64,000 nt of DNA from Desulfatirhabdium butyrativorans DSM 18734 (GCF_000429925.1 NZ_AUCU01000008.1:1-64000), one strand, 5' to 3'; positions 26,594 through 37,094 are shown, numbered from the stretch's first letter. Numbers and translations: made by a program. The notes: generated by a model not told the origin, from the sequence alone.

Positions 26594-28501
26594 TCATGCC
26601 TTGTCTGCAGTTAAATCGGCGATATCGAGACGTTGCAGAAGCTCGGGGGTCGGCACGCCATTTTCGTCCCATTCGTGCAATCGGTAGTATTCATCGATCA
26701 TGCCCTTGAATTTCTCCCGATCGATGCATTTGCCCCGGGCCACCGGAAGCCCCAGTTTGGTGGGTTCGTCGAAATATCGATCCGGAAGCCAGTCATCCTT
26801 ACGCGTCATGCCTTCCCGCAAATTGAAGAGCCTTTCGATGGTATAGCAGCGGTTTGCGATGTCCCAGATGTCTTTCGGGCTCAGTTCCAGACCGGTGTTC
26901 AACAGAATCAGTTTTGAAAATTCGTTGAACGTCGGATGATTGGGGCTCAGGAAAACCGTGTGATACTTGCAAACCCCCAGGCAATCGACCGCCATGTAGT
27001 TGAGCTCCTGCCACATGACCATCCGGGCCTTGCCGTCATATTCACTGTAGTTGTTCGTCAGGGGGCCTTCATAACCGTCCGGATTCCGATATACCTTGTC
27101 GAGCACCTTCATGGGCAGATTGTAGAGGTCGATGGCCGGCCGCCCCCGCAGATGGTCCGCGCCCCTCGAGCTGACGGCGATGTTGAGCGCCAGCGATGGC
27201 GTCGCCCGCTCATCCGAATGCAGATTGCTCATGCCCTTGACGTGAATGAGGTATTTCCAGCTTTCAGGGCCGACGGTGTTGGCAGCGATTTTGGGTCCTT
27301 CGGCCAGAATGTTGCCCAGACCCTCCCGAAAAGCGATTTTTCGGATCATTTCCAGAACGACGTCGTCCTTACCCCATTCCAGTTTGATGCCTTCGGTGTC
27401 GGTATCTGTCAGGAGCCCTTTTTCATAGAGCTCCATGGCCCAGGCAATCATGCTGCCGGTTTCCAGCGTATCCATGCCGTAGTCGTTCACCAGATGGTTG
27501 GCCGTCAGGACCGTGTTCATGCTCCGGCAGCCGACCTCGGTTCCGAAAGCGCCCTGGCTCGTGTATTCCGGTCCCTGGGCGTAGGTGCCTGCATAGGGGC
27601 CTTCCTGAATGATGTAGCGATGGCGGCAGTGCACCTGGCACCCGAAGCAGCCGTCCACGCCGATGCTGTATTTATCGAGATTTTCGGCTTCGATGTCTTC
27701 ACTGTCGGGAAGCTGGTTGTACTGGAAGTTTCGGGTTCTCACCAGACCTGTCGTGTTGGTCACGCCGAAAATGAACCCGGTTCCCCAGCGCTGCATGATC
27801 TGGGATACCTTGGTGGAAATGACCTGATCGATGATTTCCTTGTTGTATTCCAAGGCTGCAAGCGGCTGTTTGATGGCGAGATCCATCGTTCCCCTGCAGG
27901 CGATGGCCTTGAGGTTTTTGGAGCCCAGAACGGCGCCCATGCCCGTTCGACCCGCGGCGTTTTTCCTGCCCGTCATCACGCAGGCAAAGCGTACCAGCTT
28001 TTCTCCGGCAGGACCGATGCACAGGATTTGCGTTTCCTCGTCGCCGAGTTCCTTCCGGATGATGTCCTGGGTATCGTAGACGCCTTTCCCCCACACCTTG
28101 GCGGCATCCCGGATTTCGATCGTGCCGTTGTTGATGTACAGGTAGACCGGCTTTTCCGCCTTCCCCTTGATGACCAGATGATCGAATCCCGCCCATCGCA
28201 TTTCGGGTCCGAAAAACCCGCCCATATTGGCCGATCCGGTCAACCCCGTGAGCGGCGATTTGGCCATGACATGGGTTCTGGCCGATGCGGAAGCCATGGT
28301 ACCGACCAGAAGCCCCGCACTGATGACCGCCACGTTGTCCGGCCCGAGCGGGTCACATCCCCTGGGCGCATGCGTATAGAGAAGGAAAGCGTCCAGTCCC
28401 CGTCCACCAATAAATTTCTTTCGCCATTCGATGGGAATCGGCTCGATATCGATCCGACCCGTCCCGAGGTCGATCGTGGCGATCTTGCGATCCAATGCCA
28501 T
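26594..28501 (-). CDS. Aldehyde ferredoxin oxidoreductase family enzyme (second copy)
   Basis: 635 aa bis-pterin tungsten-type oxidoreductase. Family blocks include FIGGRGLDAFLLYTH, AKSPLTGLTGSANMGGFFG and NAAGRTGMGAVLGSKNLK. Cluster cysteines are in GCFGCQVHCRHRY near residues 284-291, with a late Cys in VDCLGVCKYH. It is clearly divergent from the AOR at 22669-24510, so the two are not recent duplicates. A small zinc-ribbon gene precedes it and a four-cluster ferredoxin gene follows. AOR-like aldehyde oxidation is the default call; a BamB-like role in aromatic acid metabolism is possible but needs a tree. Confidence 0.88.
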   Translation of the reverse strand: MALDRKIATIDLGTGRIDIEPIPIEWRKKFIGGRGLDAFLLYTHAPRGCDPLGPDNVAVISAGLLVGTMASASARTHVMAKSPLTGLTGSANMGGFFGPEMRWAGFDHLVIKGKAEKPVYLYINNGTIEIRDAAKVWGKGVYDTQDIIRKELGDEETQILCIGPAGEKLVRFACVMTGRKNAAGRTGMGAVLGSKNLKAIACRGTMDLAIKQPLAALEYNKEIIDQVISTKVSQIMQRWGTGFIFGVTNTTGLVRTRNFQYNQLPDSEDIEAENLDKYSIGVDGCFGCQVHCRHRYIIQEGPYAGTYAQGPEYTSQGAFGTEVGCRSMNTVLTANHLVNDYGMDTLETGSMIAWAMELYEKGLLTDTDTEGIKLEWGKDDVVLEMIRKIAFREGLGNILAEGPKIAANTVGPESWKYLIHVKGMSNLHSDERATPSLALNIAVSSRGADHLRGRPAIDLYNLPMKVLDKVYRNPDGYEGPLTNNYSEYDGKARMVMWQELNYMAVDCLGVCKYHTVFLSPNHPTFNEFSKLILLNTGLELSPKDIWDIANRCYTIERLFNLREGMTRKDDWLPDRYFDEPTKLGLPVARGKCIDREKFKGMIDEYYRLHEWDENGVPTPELLQRLDIADLTADKA

Positions 28502-28521
28502 AACCTCTCCTTTCTATGCGT

Positions 28522-28734
28522 TCAAATGGATTGATCGAGACCGGTCGGATAATTATCCCAAACAGGCCCTCTGATTTTTGCGGTTTTGGGATAAGGCCAG
28601 GAAATCCGCCACTCGATGCCGCAATTGGGGCAGGCGCACCGCTCGGCGCCGGACGCAGGCCGAAAACGGGCAAAGCAGGTCAAACATCGCACTTCACCGT
28701 CACGCGGTCCTTCCAAAATCTTGTTGGTTTTCAT
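28522..28734 (-). CDS. Small zinc-ribbon protein
   Basis: 70 aa protein with a CXXC pair (VRCLTCFARFRP) and a second (ERCACPNCGIEWRI), the usual rubredoxin-like or zinc-ribbon knuckles. ATG 28734 follows AAGGAGGGGAT. It is the first gene of the unit with the second AOR-family enzyme and the four-cluster ferredoxin, and could be a maturation or electron-transfer accessory. Function unknown. Confidence 0.7.
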   Translation of the reverse strand: MKTNKILEGPRDGEVRCLTCFARFRPASGAERCACPNCGIEWRISWPYPKTAKIRGPVWDNYPTGLDQSI

Positions 28735-28773
28735 ATCCCCTCCTTGTTCATTTTGATGAACCAACATACGGTT

Positions 28774-28794
28774 TGTAGCTATGTATCAGCTACA
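28774..28794. promoter_or_regulatory. Candidate IclR operator TGTAGCT-N7-AGCTACA
   Basis: Perfect 7+7+7 inverted repeat in the divergent region between the zinc-ribbon/AOR unit and the IclR regulator gene. It lies 40 bases upstream of the zinc-ribbon start, a sensible site for control by the neighbouring regulator. Confidence 0.45.
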
Positions 28795-28847
28795 CCATAA
28801 AAGTCAATAAGAATTTATCATCGCCTTTATATATCAGGATTATCGTG

Positions 28848-28876
28848 TTGACATCGGATTCGTACTGCCCTATAGA
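28848..28876 (+). promoter_or_regulatory. Sigma-70 promoter of the IclR gene
   Basis: TTGACA (28848-28853), 17-base spacer, TATAGA (28871-28876), 45 bases before the IclR start codon. Near-consensus. Confidence 0.75.
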
Positions 28877-28921
28877 AAGCCCACTAAACGTTCATCATAG
28901 TGAATGACACGAAGGTGCATC

Positions 28922-29689
28922 ATGACAACGACATACAAGGCGCCGGCGGTTCAAAAAGCCTTTCAAATCCTCAAAACCCTCGTGGAAGCGCAATCCCCTC
29001 TTGGTATCAGCGATCTTTCCCGGCAATTGGGCATCGGAAAGAGCACGGTTCATGGGCTGATCGCGTCGCTGATCGAGGCGGGCGCCATCGAACGCACGGC
29101 ATCCGAAAAAGCCTACGTTTTGGGTCCGGCCCTGGTCGATCTGGCCTTCCGGAGCTGGAGCCATCTGTTTACCGCAAAAACCATCGCACCGATTCTCGAC
29201 GAGCTGCGGGACTCCACCGGCCTTACCGTTTTTCTTGGGGTGCTGAGCCGGGAGCGGACCATCATCGTGGCCACATCCGCATCCCGAAATGCCCTCGCCA
29301 TTTCCTCGCCGCCGGGCACGACCATCCCGATGCTTGCCGGCGCACTGGGAAAACTCTATATTGCAGCCCTCGATACGGAGCAGGCCACAAATATCTTGAC
29401 ACAAACCGGCCTGACACCTTACACAGACCACTCCATCCAGTCCGTTCCAGACTATCTGGCGGAATGTGCATTCGTTCGATCCACGGGATTCGCCTTCGAT
29501 GATGAAGAATACATTCCGGGGGTCCGCGCCGTTGCGACCCGGGTGGGCCAATATCGAGGCCTGTTGCTGGCGCTGTGGGTCGTTGGATTTTCCAAGGACC
29601 TCGAGCGCCATGACGATCCCGGTCTGCTCCAGGCCATCAGTTCGTGTGCCGATCGCGTCCGAAAAGAACTCGATCAACCGGCTGAATGA
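28922..29689 (+). CDS. IclR-family transcriptional regulator
   Basis: 255 aa regulator. The N-terminal winged helix is clear (AVQKAFQILKTLVEAQSPLG, ISDLSRQLGIGKSTVHGLIA), and the C-terminal effector-binding domain has the family's GALGKLYIAAL and late GVRAVATRVG segments. ATG 28922 follows GAAGGTG. It is divergent from the zinc-ribbon/AOR/ferredoxin unit, with an inverted repeat between them, so it probably controls that unit. The phosphate transporter gene follows after 24 bases and may be co-transcribed. Confidence 0.9.
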   Translation: MTTTYKAPAVQKAFQILKTLVEAQSPLGISDLSRQLGIGKSTVHGLIASLIEAGAIERTASEKAYVLGPALVDLAFRSWSHLFTAKTIAPILDELRDSTGLTVFLGVLSRERTIIVATSASRNALAISSPPGTTIPMLAGALGKLYIAALDTEQATNILTQTGLTPYTDHSIQSVPDYLAECAFVRSTGFAFDDEEYIPGVRAVATRVGQYRGLLLALWVVGFSKDLERHDDPGLLQAISSCADRVRKELDQPAE

Positions 29690-29713
29690 CGGAATGTTGA
29701 AAAGAGGGAGGGC

Positions 29714-30940
29714 ATGACAGAAATCGTATTGGGACTCGGCCTGATCGCCGGTATTTACATGGCCTGGAATATCGGTGCAAACGATATCGCCAACGGCATG
29801 GCTTCCCCTGTTGCGGCAAAAGCATTGACGCTGCGGCAGGCGGTATTTCTGGGAGGCATTCTCGATTTTGTCGGCGCGACATTCATCGGATCCCACGTCA
29901 CTTCCACGATCAGCAAAGACATCGTCCGAACCGAGTTCATCTCCGATCCCCATACCGTTGCCATCGGCCTGCTGGCTGCCTTGTTTGCCGCAGCCTTCTG
30001 GGTATTCATGGCCACCTGGAAGCAGTTGCCGGTTTCCACCACCCATTCCATCGTGGGCGCTGTCGTCGGATTCGGTTTTGCCGCCGGGGGCATAAAAGCC
30101 GTGCAATGGGGTCATCTCATTCCGATCGTCGCCTCATGGATCATCTCGCCGCTTTTTGCGGGCCTGCTGACCTATGTGATCTTTCTGCTGATTCGAAGCC
30201 GGATTCTCAGCCAGAAAGAAAGTTTTCTCAAGGCCCTGGCCTGGACACCGTTTTTTGCGGGGGTCACCTTTTTTGTGGTATTTCTGTCCCTGCTGACCAA
30301 GACCCCGTTGGGAGACAGGCTTCACATCGGGTTCTGGGAAGGCATTGTCAGTTCCTTTTCCGTCTCGATTGCGCTTGGATTTCTCGCCAGGCAATTGATG
30401 AAGAAGGTCATCGCAGCCACCGAAGAAGAAAAAATCGAACATATTTTCAGGAGACTCCAGATTTTCACGGCCTGTTATGTGTGCCTGGCACATGGCGCAA
30501 ACGACGTGGCCAATGCAATCGGCCCCCTGGCCGGTATTTACTTCATTTATAAGTACCACACCGTTGCGACGAGCGCGGAAGTGCCCTGGTTTCTGCTTGC
30601 CGGAGGGGGACTGTTCATCGCGCTGGGCGTTTTTACCTGGGGCTACCGGGTCATCGAAACCATCGGTCACAAGATCACCGTGTTGAACAACACCCGGGGG
30701 TTTGCGGTGGATTTCGGAACAGCCACATCGGTGCTGATCGCCTCGAAACTGGGGCTGCCGGTATCCACCACCCATGCCGCCGTCGGTTCGGTCATCGGCG
30801 TCGGATTGAGCGGGGGGCTCGGGGCCGTGGATTTCAGGGTCGTATGGAATATAACCGTTTACTGGATCGTTTCCCTGCCGCTGTCGGCGATCCCGACCAT
30901 TGTCCTCTATTACTTATTCAAATGGCTTTTGCCCGGTTGA
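29714..30940 (+). CDS. pit: Low-affinity inorganic phosphate transporter, Pit family
   Basis: 408 aa inner-membrane transporter, cation-coupled phosphate uptake. The duplicated family signature is present: NIGANDIANGMASPVAAKA in the first half and HGANDVANAIGPLAGI in the second, plus VSTTHSIVGAVVGFG and its counterpart VSTTHAAVGSVIGVG. About ten hydrophobic helices are visible. A PhoU-like DUF47 gene follows 10 bases later, the usual pairing. Confidence 0.93.
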   Translation: MTEIVLGLGLIAGIYMAWNIGANDIANGMASPVAAKALTLRQAVFLGGILDFVGATFIGSHVTSTISKDIVRTEFISDPHTVAIGLLAALFAAAFWVFMATWKQLPVSTTHSIVGAVVGFGFAAGGIKAVQWGHLIPIVASWIISPLFAGLLTYVIFLLIRSRILSQKESFLKALAWTPFFAGVTFFVVFLSLLTKTPLGDRLHIGFWEGIVSSFSVSIALGFLARQLMKKVIAATEEEKIEHIFRRLQIFTACYVCLAHGANDVANAIGPLAGIYFIYKYHTVATSAEVPWFLLAGGGLFIALGVFTWGYRVIETIGHKITVLNNTRGFAVDFGTATSVLIASKLGLPVSTTHAAVGSVIGVGLSGGLGAVDFRVVWNITVYWIVSLPLSAIPTIVLYYLFKWLLPG

Positions 30941-30950
30941 AGGAGTTCGT

Positions 30951-31619
30951 ATGCGTACGGCGCTCATGTCCCTATTCCGTAAATCCCCTTTTGAAGGGTT
31001 GATCAAACACGCCAAGCTGATCGGAGATTGCAATCCGGTATTTCGGCAGGCCGTACTGGCTTATCTGGATAACTCTCCAACCGAGTTTGAAATCTACCAC
31101 AACCAGGTGACCATGATCGAGCACTGGGGGGATGAGATCAAGCGCAACATCCGGGGGCATCTGCCCAGAAATATCCTGCTGCCCGTGGATAAATTCCAGA
31201 TTCTCTGGTACTTGCGGGAACAGGACAAGATGCTCGACAGCATCCAGAATGCCCTGCACTGGCTGTCCTACCGCCAGACCGAGGTTCCCGACGAATACGT
31301 GGATGATCTGCTGTTGATGGTGGAAAAGGTGGGGGATGTGCTCACATCCATGCACCCGATGGTGGTGGCTGCTGACACGTATTTCAACAGTTACTCGGAA
31401 AAGCACCGGCAGGAGGTCAAGCAGGCCATTCGTAAAATCCGGGATTTCGAGTCCCAATCCGACATGGTGGAAAGAAAGCTCAAATCCGATTTTCTATCCC
31501 ATCCCTTTGAAAATCCGACATCCGCCTTCCATCTGACCAAACTGGTCCAGTATATGGGAGGCATTTCGGATCATGCCGAAAATGCGGGGGACATGATGCG
31601 GGCCATGATCGCAAAATAG
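30951..31619 (+). CDS. DUF47 / PhoU-like phosphate transport regulator
   Basis: 222 aa helical protein of the DUF47 (TIGR00153) family. It begins MRTALMSLFRKSPFEGLIKH and has the acidic/charged helices typical of PhoU-like folds, ending with a segment HAENAGDMMRAMI. ATG 30951 follows AAGGAG. It is translationally close to the Pit gene, and such proteins are thought to regulate Pit activity. Confidence 0.9.
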   Translation: MRTALMSLFRKSPFEGLIKHAKLIGDCNPVFRQAVLAYLDNSPTEFEIYHNQVTMIEHWGDEIKRNIRGHLPRNILLPVDKFQILWYLREQDKMLDSIQNALHWLSYRQTEVPDEYVDDLLLMVEKVGDVLTSMHPMVVAADTYFNSYSEKHRQEVKQAIRKIRDFESQSDMVERKLKSDFLSHPFENPTSAFHLTKLVQYMGGISDHAENAGDMMRAMIAK

Positions 31620-31626
31620 GCAAGGG

Positions 31627-32316
31627 CTATTTCCGGAAGGCGACAACGAGATGGCGCTTTTCCATGGCTGAGGCAATCGGCAGGGAGTAGGAAACCACAT
31701 CGATTGTGTCTATTGCATCGGCGCATCTTGCGCGAAATTCCCGAACGGCATCCCGCTCTATGGCGCCGACCATGGCGATCAGTCGGCCTGCCCGTTTTAC
31801 CAGGGGGATCGCCTGGATCATCCATTGCTCGAAGGACGTGAAGGCCCGCGATATCACCACATCGAAACTTTCCCGGAATTCATCCTGCAAAACCACCTCC
31901 GCCAGCTTCGCTTCAATGCCTGTAACATGATCCAGACGGATTTTTCGAAGAACGGCCCGCTGAAAATTCACCCGCTTTCGGGAGGAATCCACCAGCGTGA
32001 TCCGCAGATCCGGGCGGTGAATGCCGAGGGGAATACCCGGAAATCCGCCGCCTGAGCCGATGTCCAGTACAGCGGCATTCTCCGGTATATAAGCGGCCGG
32101 AACCAGGGAATCCACGAAATGTTTGACGGCGATGGCTGCCGGATCGGTGATGGCCGTGATGTTGATTTTTCGGTTCCAGACGAGCAGTTCAAGCGCATAG
32201 GCTTCGAATAGTGCTGTATCTTCGAGTGTTAATGCGGCCCCCATCGATTCGGATGTTTCGGCGAGGAAGCGGCGCCAGTTTTCGGATGGAATCTGGAGGG
32301 AAGGTAGCATCATCAA
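31627..32316 (-). CDS. rsmG: 16S rRNA (guanine-N7) methyltransferase RsmG
   Basis: 229 aa methyltransferase that modifies G527 of 16S rRNA. Family hallmarks: LLVWNRKINITAITDP, VKHFVDSLVPA, the SAM loop VLDIGSGGGFPGIPLGI and VISRAFTSFEQW. It is convergent with the DUF47 gene, 7 bases apart. The usual gidA neighbour is not present. Confidence 0.95.
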   Translation of the reverse strand: MMMLPSLQIPSENWRRFLAETSESMGAALTLEDTALFEAYALELLVWNRKINITAITDPAAIAVKHFVDSLVPAAYIPENAAVLDIGSGGGFPGIPLGIHRPDLRITLVDSSRKRVNFQRAVLRKIRLDHVTGIEAKLAEVVLQDEFRESFDVVISRAFTSFEQWMIQAIPLVKRAGRLIAMVGAIERDAVREFRARCADAIDTIDVVSYSLPIASAMEKRHLVVAFRK

Positions 32317-32329
32317 ATGGACGAGAAAA

Positions 32330-32540
32330 GTTGATGGACTCGCAAAAAGTCAGTCAGTCAGTCTCCAGCGAGTCGCATGGGGGAGACCGCCTTTTTCGTT
32401 GCATCGGATAAACTCAGCCGCCGGAGTCACTCCAACGGCGTGACTCCGGCGGCTTCAGACAAGTTTCCGCTGAATCGCAAAACAGCCCGCCCTCCGGCTC
32501 AGGTTGTACCCAAAACGGGTTTTTCGTCCAGGCACTACAT
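32330..32540. repeat. Composite inverted repeat element
   Basis: Begins with a TTGATGGACTCGCAAAAAGT end like the 10683 element, has a perfect 15-bp central hairpin (AGCCGCCGGAGTCAC at 32416-32430 with its complement at 32440-32454), and ends in the GCACTAC-type element. It fills the gap between rsmG and the sigma-54 activator gene. Confidence 0.85.
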
Positions 32541-32607
32541 ATCCATCCGGCATATGGCCTCACCCAGCCCCATCGCCTATCACCCATCGCCTATTGCCCA
32601 TCGCCTC

Positions 32608-34131
32608 TTATCGATATTTCCGAAAATCAATCCCGTATTGCTTTGCCTTGTAGGCAAATTTGCGCACCGTGGTTTTCACCATCTCAGCCGCCAGGGTCAG
32701 GTTGCCACGGGTGTTTTTCAGGGCATCGACGATGAGTTCCCGCTCGAGATGGGCAACGGCATCTTCCAGTGAAAAAGCTGGCTGAGTGCCTGTTTCCGCC
32801 CCGGTCTGCAGCGACGGCGGCAGGTGGTAGCTGTGAATGACGCCTTCCTCACAGAGCAGCACGGCCCGCTCGATGCAGTTTTCCAGCTCCCGGACATTGC
32901 CGGGCCAATGGTAGTGCATCAGCATGTCAATGGCCGGTGTCGAGAGGCGCTTGATGTCCTTGTGGTTTTCCTTGGCGTATTTTTCAAGGAAATATTCGGC
33001 CAGAAGCAGGATGTCGGTTTTTCGCTCCCGAAGCGGCGGCATATAGATGGGAAAAACATTCAGCCGATAATACAGATCCCCTCGGAACGATTCCGTTTCC
33101 ACTTCCTGTTCCAGATTCTTGTTGGTTGCGGCAATGACCCGCACATCCACCTTGATCGTTTTCTGTCCGCCGACCCGCTCGATTTCCCGCTCCTGAAGCA
33201 CCCGAAGCAACCTTGCCTGCACTTCGAGCCCGATCGATCCGATTTCGTCCAGGAAAATGGTTCCCTTGTCCGCCATCTCGAACCTGCCGAGCTTCTGACG
33301 GATGGCTCCTGTAAAGGCTCCTTTTTCATGGCCGAAGAGTTCGCTTTCGATCAGATTTGGCGGCAGCGCCGCACAATTGACCTTGACGAAAGGCCCGCCA
33401 GCACGGTGGGAATTGAAATGGACCGAATGGGCGACAAGCTCCTTTCCCGTCCCGCTTTCTCCCCGGATGAGCACTGTGGCGTTGCTCTTGGATACCTGGG
33501 CGATCATCTGGAAGACTTCCCGCATCCGGCCACTGTTGCCCACGATGTTGGTAAAGCTGTATTTCTGGCCAAGCTGGTCCCGAAGCCTCTGATTTTCGGC
33601 TTTCAGGTGCTCCTTTTCCATCCGGATCGTCTCCAGATTGATCACATGCCGCGCCACCATCGTGGCAATGATCGACAAAAGCCGCTCCCCGGCCTGGAGG
33701 GGATATTTCGGATCGAAGAGCCGATCCACGCTCAGCGCCCCAATCACCTGGGCTGCGCTCTTGATGGGTACGCAGATAAAGGAAATTTCCTGATTCGAGG
33801 ACGCCTTGCGGATTTTCGTTCGATTGAGAAACAGGGGTTCCTTGCTTACCTCGGGAATGACGACGGCCTTCCCGGATTCGATCACCCGTCCGGTGATGCC
33901 TTCGCCAAGCTTGTATTTCACCCGCTCGACCGTAGATGCGGAAATGCCGTGGGCAACTTCGATACGGATTTCGTTGGTGACGGGATCGAGGATGGTGATT
34001 GTACCCCGGATCATCTGCATGGATGAGGCCAGAATATCGAGCACGCGATACAGACTTTTCCGGAGGTCGAGAGATTCGTTCAGCGCATTGCTGATTTCGT
34101 AGAGCAGGGTAACGTCTTCGATTCGGTTCAT
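32608..34131 (-). CDS. GAF-domain sigma-54-dependent activator (NifA-like)
   Basis: 507 aa regulator. A GAF domain (about residues 7-155) is followed by a short coiled linker and the AAA+ domain with [14 protein letters not shown], the sigma-54 contact loop [10 protein letters not shown], Walker [11 protein letters not shown] and [21 protein letters not shown] Fis-type helix-turn-helix ends the protein ([20 protein letters not shown]). The in-frame GTG at 34170 is possible, but ATG 34131 fits the family better. Divergent from the decarboxylase operon, which has a candidate -24/-12 promoter, so it is probably its activator. Confidence 0.9.
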   Translation of the reverse strand: MNRIEDVTLLYEISNALNESLDLRKSLYRVLDILASSMQMIRGTITILDPVTNEIRIEVAHGISASTVERVKYKLGEGITGRVIESGKAVVIPEVSKEPLFLNRTKIRKASSNQEISFICVPIKSAAQVIGALSVDRLFDPKYPLQAGERLLSIIATMVARHVINLETIRMEKEHLKAENQRLRDQLGQKYSFTNIVGNSGRMREVFQMIAQVSKSNATVLIRGESGTGKELVAHSVHFNSHRAGGPFVKVNCAALPPNLIESELFGHEKGAFTGAIRQKLGRFEMADKGTIFLDEIGSIGLEVQARLLRVLQEREIERVGGQKTIKVDVRVIAATNKNLEQEVETESFRGDLYYRLNVFPIYMPPLRERKTDILLLAEYFLEKYAKENHKDIKRLSTPAIDMLMHYHWPGNVRELENCIERAVLLCEEGVIHSYHLPPSLQTGAETGTQPAFSLEDAVAHLERELIVDALKNTRGNLTLAAEMVKTTVRKFAYKAKQYGIDFRKYR

Positions 34132-34281
34132 TGGGGATTTCTGCCGATTTGAAGTGAAAATGGGATGCACAATCGAAACATCCTACATTTTTGTCAATCT
34201 ATCCCTCTTCTCATGGTGAATCAAGCAAAATGTTCCCGTAAACAGCCACATCGGAATTGACTCCTGATTCAACCTATCGTA

Positions 34282-34297
34282 TGGATACTGGCCTGCG
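34282..34297 (+). promoter_or_regulatory. Candidate sigma-54 promoter
   Basis: TGGATACTGGCCTGCG has GG and GC separated by 10 bases, the -24/-12 geometry, 88 bases upstream of the carboxyltransferase start and opposite a sigma-54 activator gene. The match around the GG (TGGAT instead of TGGCA) is imperfect. Confidence 0.4.
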
Positions 34298-34385
34298 AAA
34301 AATTCAGCTTGAATCATTACCCCTTCTTTTTGTATGTAATCGCTATAACGTAGTCATTTTATAACTTCAACCTGGAGATGAAGCT

Positions 34386-35936
34386 ATGGATGCGTCGGCC
34401 TTGCTTGAGACACTGCGTCAAAAACAGACTGAAGCCCTGCAAGGAGGGGGGAAGGAGAAGATCGACAAACAGCACCAGTCCGGCAAAATGACTGCCCGGG
34501 AGCGTATCGCCGAGCTGCTTGATCCGGATTCCTTCGTGGAGCTGGATCGGCTGAAAACCCATCGCTGTGTGGACTTCGGCATGCAATCCCAGAAAATTGC
34601 AGGGGATGGCGTGGTCACCGGCTACGGCTCCATCGGCGGAAGACAAGTCTTTGTTTTCGCTCAGGACTTTACGGCTTTTGGCGGTTCCCTGTCGCTGGCG
34701 CATGCCGAAAAGATCTGCAAGATCATGAAAACCGCCATGAAAACCGGTGCCCCGCTCATCGGGCTGTGCGATTCCGGCGGGGCGCGCATCCAGGAAGGGG
34801 TCATGAGTCTTGCCGGATATGCGGACATTTTCCTGCTGAATGTCATGGCATCCGGCGTCATTCCGCAGATTACGGCCATCATGGGCCCATCGGCAGGCGG
34901 GGCCGTTTACAGCCCGGCGCTTACCGACTGGATTTTCATGGTGGAGAAGACCAGCCACATGTTCATCACGGGACCGGAGGTCATCAAGGCCGTAACCCGG
35001 GAAACGGTGACCAAGGAAGAGCTGGGCGGCGCAATGGCGCACAACAGCAAAAGCGGGGTCGCCCACTTTTCGGCTCCGGACGATCGGGCATGTCTTGCCA
35101 TGATCCGGGAGTTGATGAGTTTCCTGCCCCAGAACAACATGGAAGATCCGCCCCGCATGCAGCCGACGGACGACCCGAAAAGACGGGATGAAGCGCTTCG
35201 TGATGTGGTTCCTGCGGATCCCAACAAACCCTACGATATCCGGGACATCATCCATTCGAATCTCGACAATCGCTATTTTTTTGAAGTGCACCAGCACTGG
35301 GCCAAGAACATCGTTGTGGGCTTCGGCCGATTGGACGGCATGCCGGTCGGCATCGTGGCCAACCAGCCCAACGTGATGGCCGGATGCCTCGACATCGACG
35401 CCTCCATCAAGGGCGCCCGTTTCGTTCGTTTCTGTGACGCGTTCAACATCCCCCTGATCGTCTACGAGGATGTCCCCGGATTTTTGCCAGGAACGCATCA
35501 GGAGCATGGCGGCATCATCAAGCATGGCGCCAAACTGATCTACGCATTCTGCGAGGCTACGGTTCCCCGCATCACCATCGTTACCCGCAAGGCTTATGGC
35601 GGAGCCTACATCGTCATGAACTCCAAACACATCCGGGGGGACATCAGTCTGGCTTTCCCCGGTGCGGAGATCGCCGTCATGGGGGCGGAGGGGGCGGTAA
35701 ATATCATTTGCCGGAAAGAAATTCAGGAGGCATCGGATCCGAAGGAAGAACGGGAGTGCCGGATCGCCGAATATCAGGAGAAATTTTCGAATCCCTACCG
35801 GGCTGCGGAGCTCGGATACATCGACGATGTCATCGATCCGGCGGATACCCGGATGCATCTTGTCCAGTCCCTGCGAATGCTGCGGACCAAACGGGATATC
35901 AATCCCCCCAAGAAACACGGCAATATCCCGTTGTAA
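34386..35936 (+). CDS. Acyl-CoA carboxyltransferase alpha subunit (MmdA/PccB-like)
   Basis: 516 aa carboxyltransferase of the methylmalonyl-CoA decarboxylase / propionyl-CoA carboxylase family; it moves CO2 between an acyl-CoA and biotin. Typical blocks: [72 protein letters not shown] and [12 protein letters not shown]. It is the first gene of an operon with a sodium-pump beta subunit, a gamma-like protein and a biotin carrier, so a Na+-translocating decarboxylase (methylmalonyl- or glutaconyl-CoA) is likely. Start ATG 34386 follows CTGGAGATGAAGCT. Confidence 0.9.
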   Translation: MDASALLETLRQKQTEALQGGGKEKIDKQHQSGKMTARERIAELLDPDSFVELDRLKTHRCVDFGMQSQKIAGDGVVTGYGSIGGRQVFVFAQDFTAFGGSLSLAHAEKICKIMKTAMKTGAPLIGLCDSGGARIQEGVMSLAGYADIFLLNVMASGVIPQITAIMGPSAGGAVYSPALTDWIFMVEKTSHMFITGPEVIKAVTRETVTKEELGGAMAHNSKSGVAHFSAPDDRACLAMIRELMSFLPQNNMEDPPRMQPTDDPKRRDEALRDVVPADPNKPYDIRDIIHSNLDNRYFFEVHQHWAKNIVVGFGRLDGMPVGIVANQPNVMAGCLDIDASIKGARFVRFCDAFNIPLIVYEDVPGFLPGTHQEHGGIIKHGAKLIYAFCEATVPRITIVTRKAYGGAYIVMNSKHIRGDISLAFPGAEIAVMGAEGAVNIICRKEIQEASDPKEERECRIAEYQEKFSNPYRAAELGYIDDVIDPADTRMHLVQSLRMLRTKRDINPPKKHGNIPL

Positions 35937-35945
35937 GGAGGCAGT

Positions 35946-37094
35946 ATGACCTGGGAACAGATCGTCGAACTCATTCAAAACATCCTGATTTCACAAACCG
36001 GCATTCCGAATCTGACCGGCGGCAATATCGTCATGATCTGCATCGGTCTCTTGTTCTTGTATCTGGCCATTGCCAAGGAATATGAGCCCCTCCTCTTGTT
36101 GCCCATCGGTTTCGGCATTTTTCTCGTCAATTTCCCGATCACCCCGCTGATGGGCTATTCCGAACATGGGACGCCGGAGCTGATCCGCGCTTTTTACAAA
36201 TACGGCGTCGAGTGGGAAATCATTCCCTGCGTCATTTTCCTCGGCCTTGGGGCCATGACGGATTTCGGACCGCTCATTGCGAACCCCAAAACCCTGATCG
36301 TCGGTGCTGGAGCCCAGCTCGGTGTTTTCGTCACATACATCGGCACCCTCTTTTTCGGGTTCACCTTGAAAGAGGCGGCATCCGTCGGCATCATCGGCGG
36401 CGCAGACGGACCGACCACGATCTACCTTACGGCCAAACTCGCACCGCATCTGTTGGGCGCCAACGCGCTGGCCGCCTATTCCTACATGGCCATGGTTCCG
36501 CTCATCCAGCCGCCCATCATGCGGCTGCTCACCACCGTCTCCCAGCGAAAAATCCGCATGCGGCAATTGCGGCCCGTCTCTACGCGGGAAAAGCTCATCT
36601 TCCCACTGATCGGATGCACGCTCATCGTGCTGCTCATTCCGGCCGTAGCCCCCTTGATGGGCATGTTCATGTTCGGGAATCTGATGCGGGAAAGCGGGGT
36701 CGTCAAGCGGCTTTCCGATACGGCCCAGAATGCCCTGATGAACATCGTGACGATTTTTCTGGGGCTATCGGTTGGCGCCACCATGCAGGCCGAAGTATTT
36801 CTGAACTACAAGCCGCTCATCATTTTCGCTTTCGGAATGGTGGACTTTGCCGTATGTACCGTCGGTGGCATCCTGACTGTTCACATCATGAATCTTTTTC
36901 TGAAAGAGAAAATGAATCCGCTGATCGGATCCGCCGGCGTTTCGGCAGTCCCGATGTCCGCCCGGGTCTCCCATAGCGAAGGGCTGAAAGCCGATCCGGA
37001 CAACTGGCTGCTCATGCATGCCATGGGACCCAACCTGGCGGGCGTCATCGGCAGCGCCGCCGCAGCAGGCATGTTCATCGCCATGTTCCAATAG
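35946..37094 (+). CDS. Sodium ion-translocating decarboxylase beta subunit
   Basis: 382 aa inner-membrane Na+ pump that decarboxylates carboxybiotin and exports sodium. Family blocks: [47 protein letters not shown] and [16 protein letters not shown]. About nine to eleven hydrophobic helices, ending in [17 protein letters not shown]. It follows the carboxyltransferase by 9 bases, with GGAGGCAGT as ribosome site. OadB, MmdB and GcdB are all homologous. Confidence 0.93.
   Translation: MTWEQIVELIQNILISQTGIPNLTGGNIVMICIGLLFLYLAIAKEYEPLLLLPIGFGIFLVNFPITPLMGYSEHGTPELIRAFYKYGVEWEIIPCVIFLGLGAMTDFGPLIANPKTLIVGAGAQLGVFVTYIGTLFFGFTLKEAASVGIIGGADGPTTIYLTAKLAPHLLGANALAAYSYMAMVPLIQPPIMRLLTTVSQRKIRMRQLRPVSTREKLIFPLIGCTLIVLLIPAVAPLMGMFMFGNLMRESGVVKRLSDTAQNALMNIVTIFLGLSVGATMQAEVFLNYKPLIIFAFGMVDFAVCTVGGILTVHIMNLFLKEKMNPLIGSAGVSAVPMSARVSHSEGLKADPDNWLLMHAMGPNLAGVIGSAAAAGMFIAMFQ

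Noticed and set aside
26936-28534. Long plus-strand open frame opposite the second AOR gene
   Set aside because: The AOR gene is supported by cluster motifs; the other strand is not.
34330-34385. Sigma-70 promoter with TATAAC near 34345
   Set aside because: No -35 box at normal spacing; the sigma-54 site fits better with the divergent activator.
34359-35978. Long minus-strand open frame opposite the carboxyltransferase
   Set aside because: Opposite strand of a gene with clear family motifs; no ribosome site or motif.
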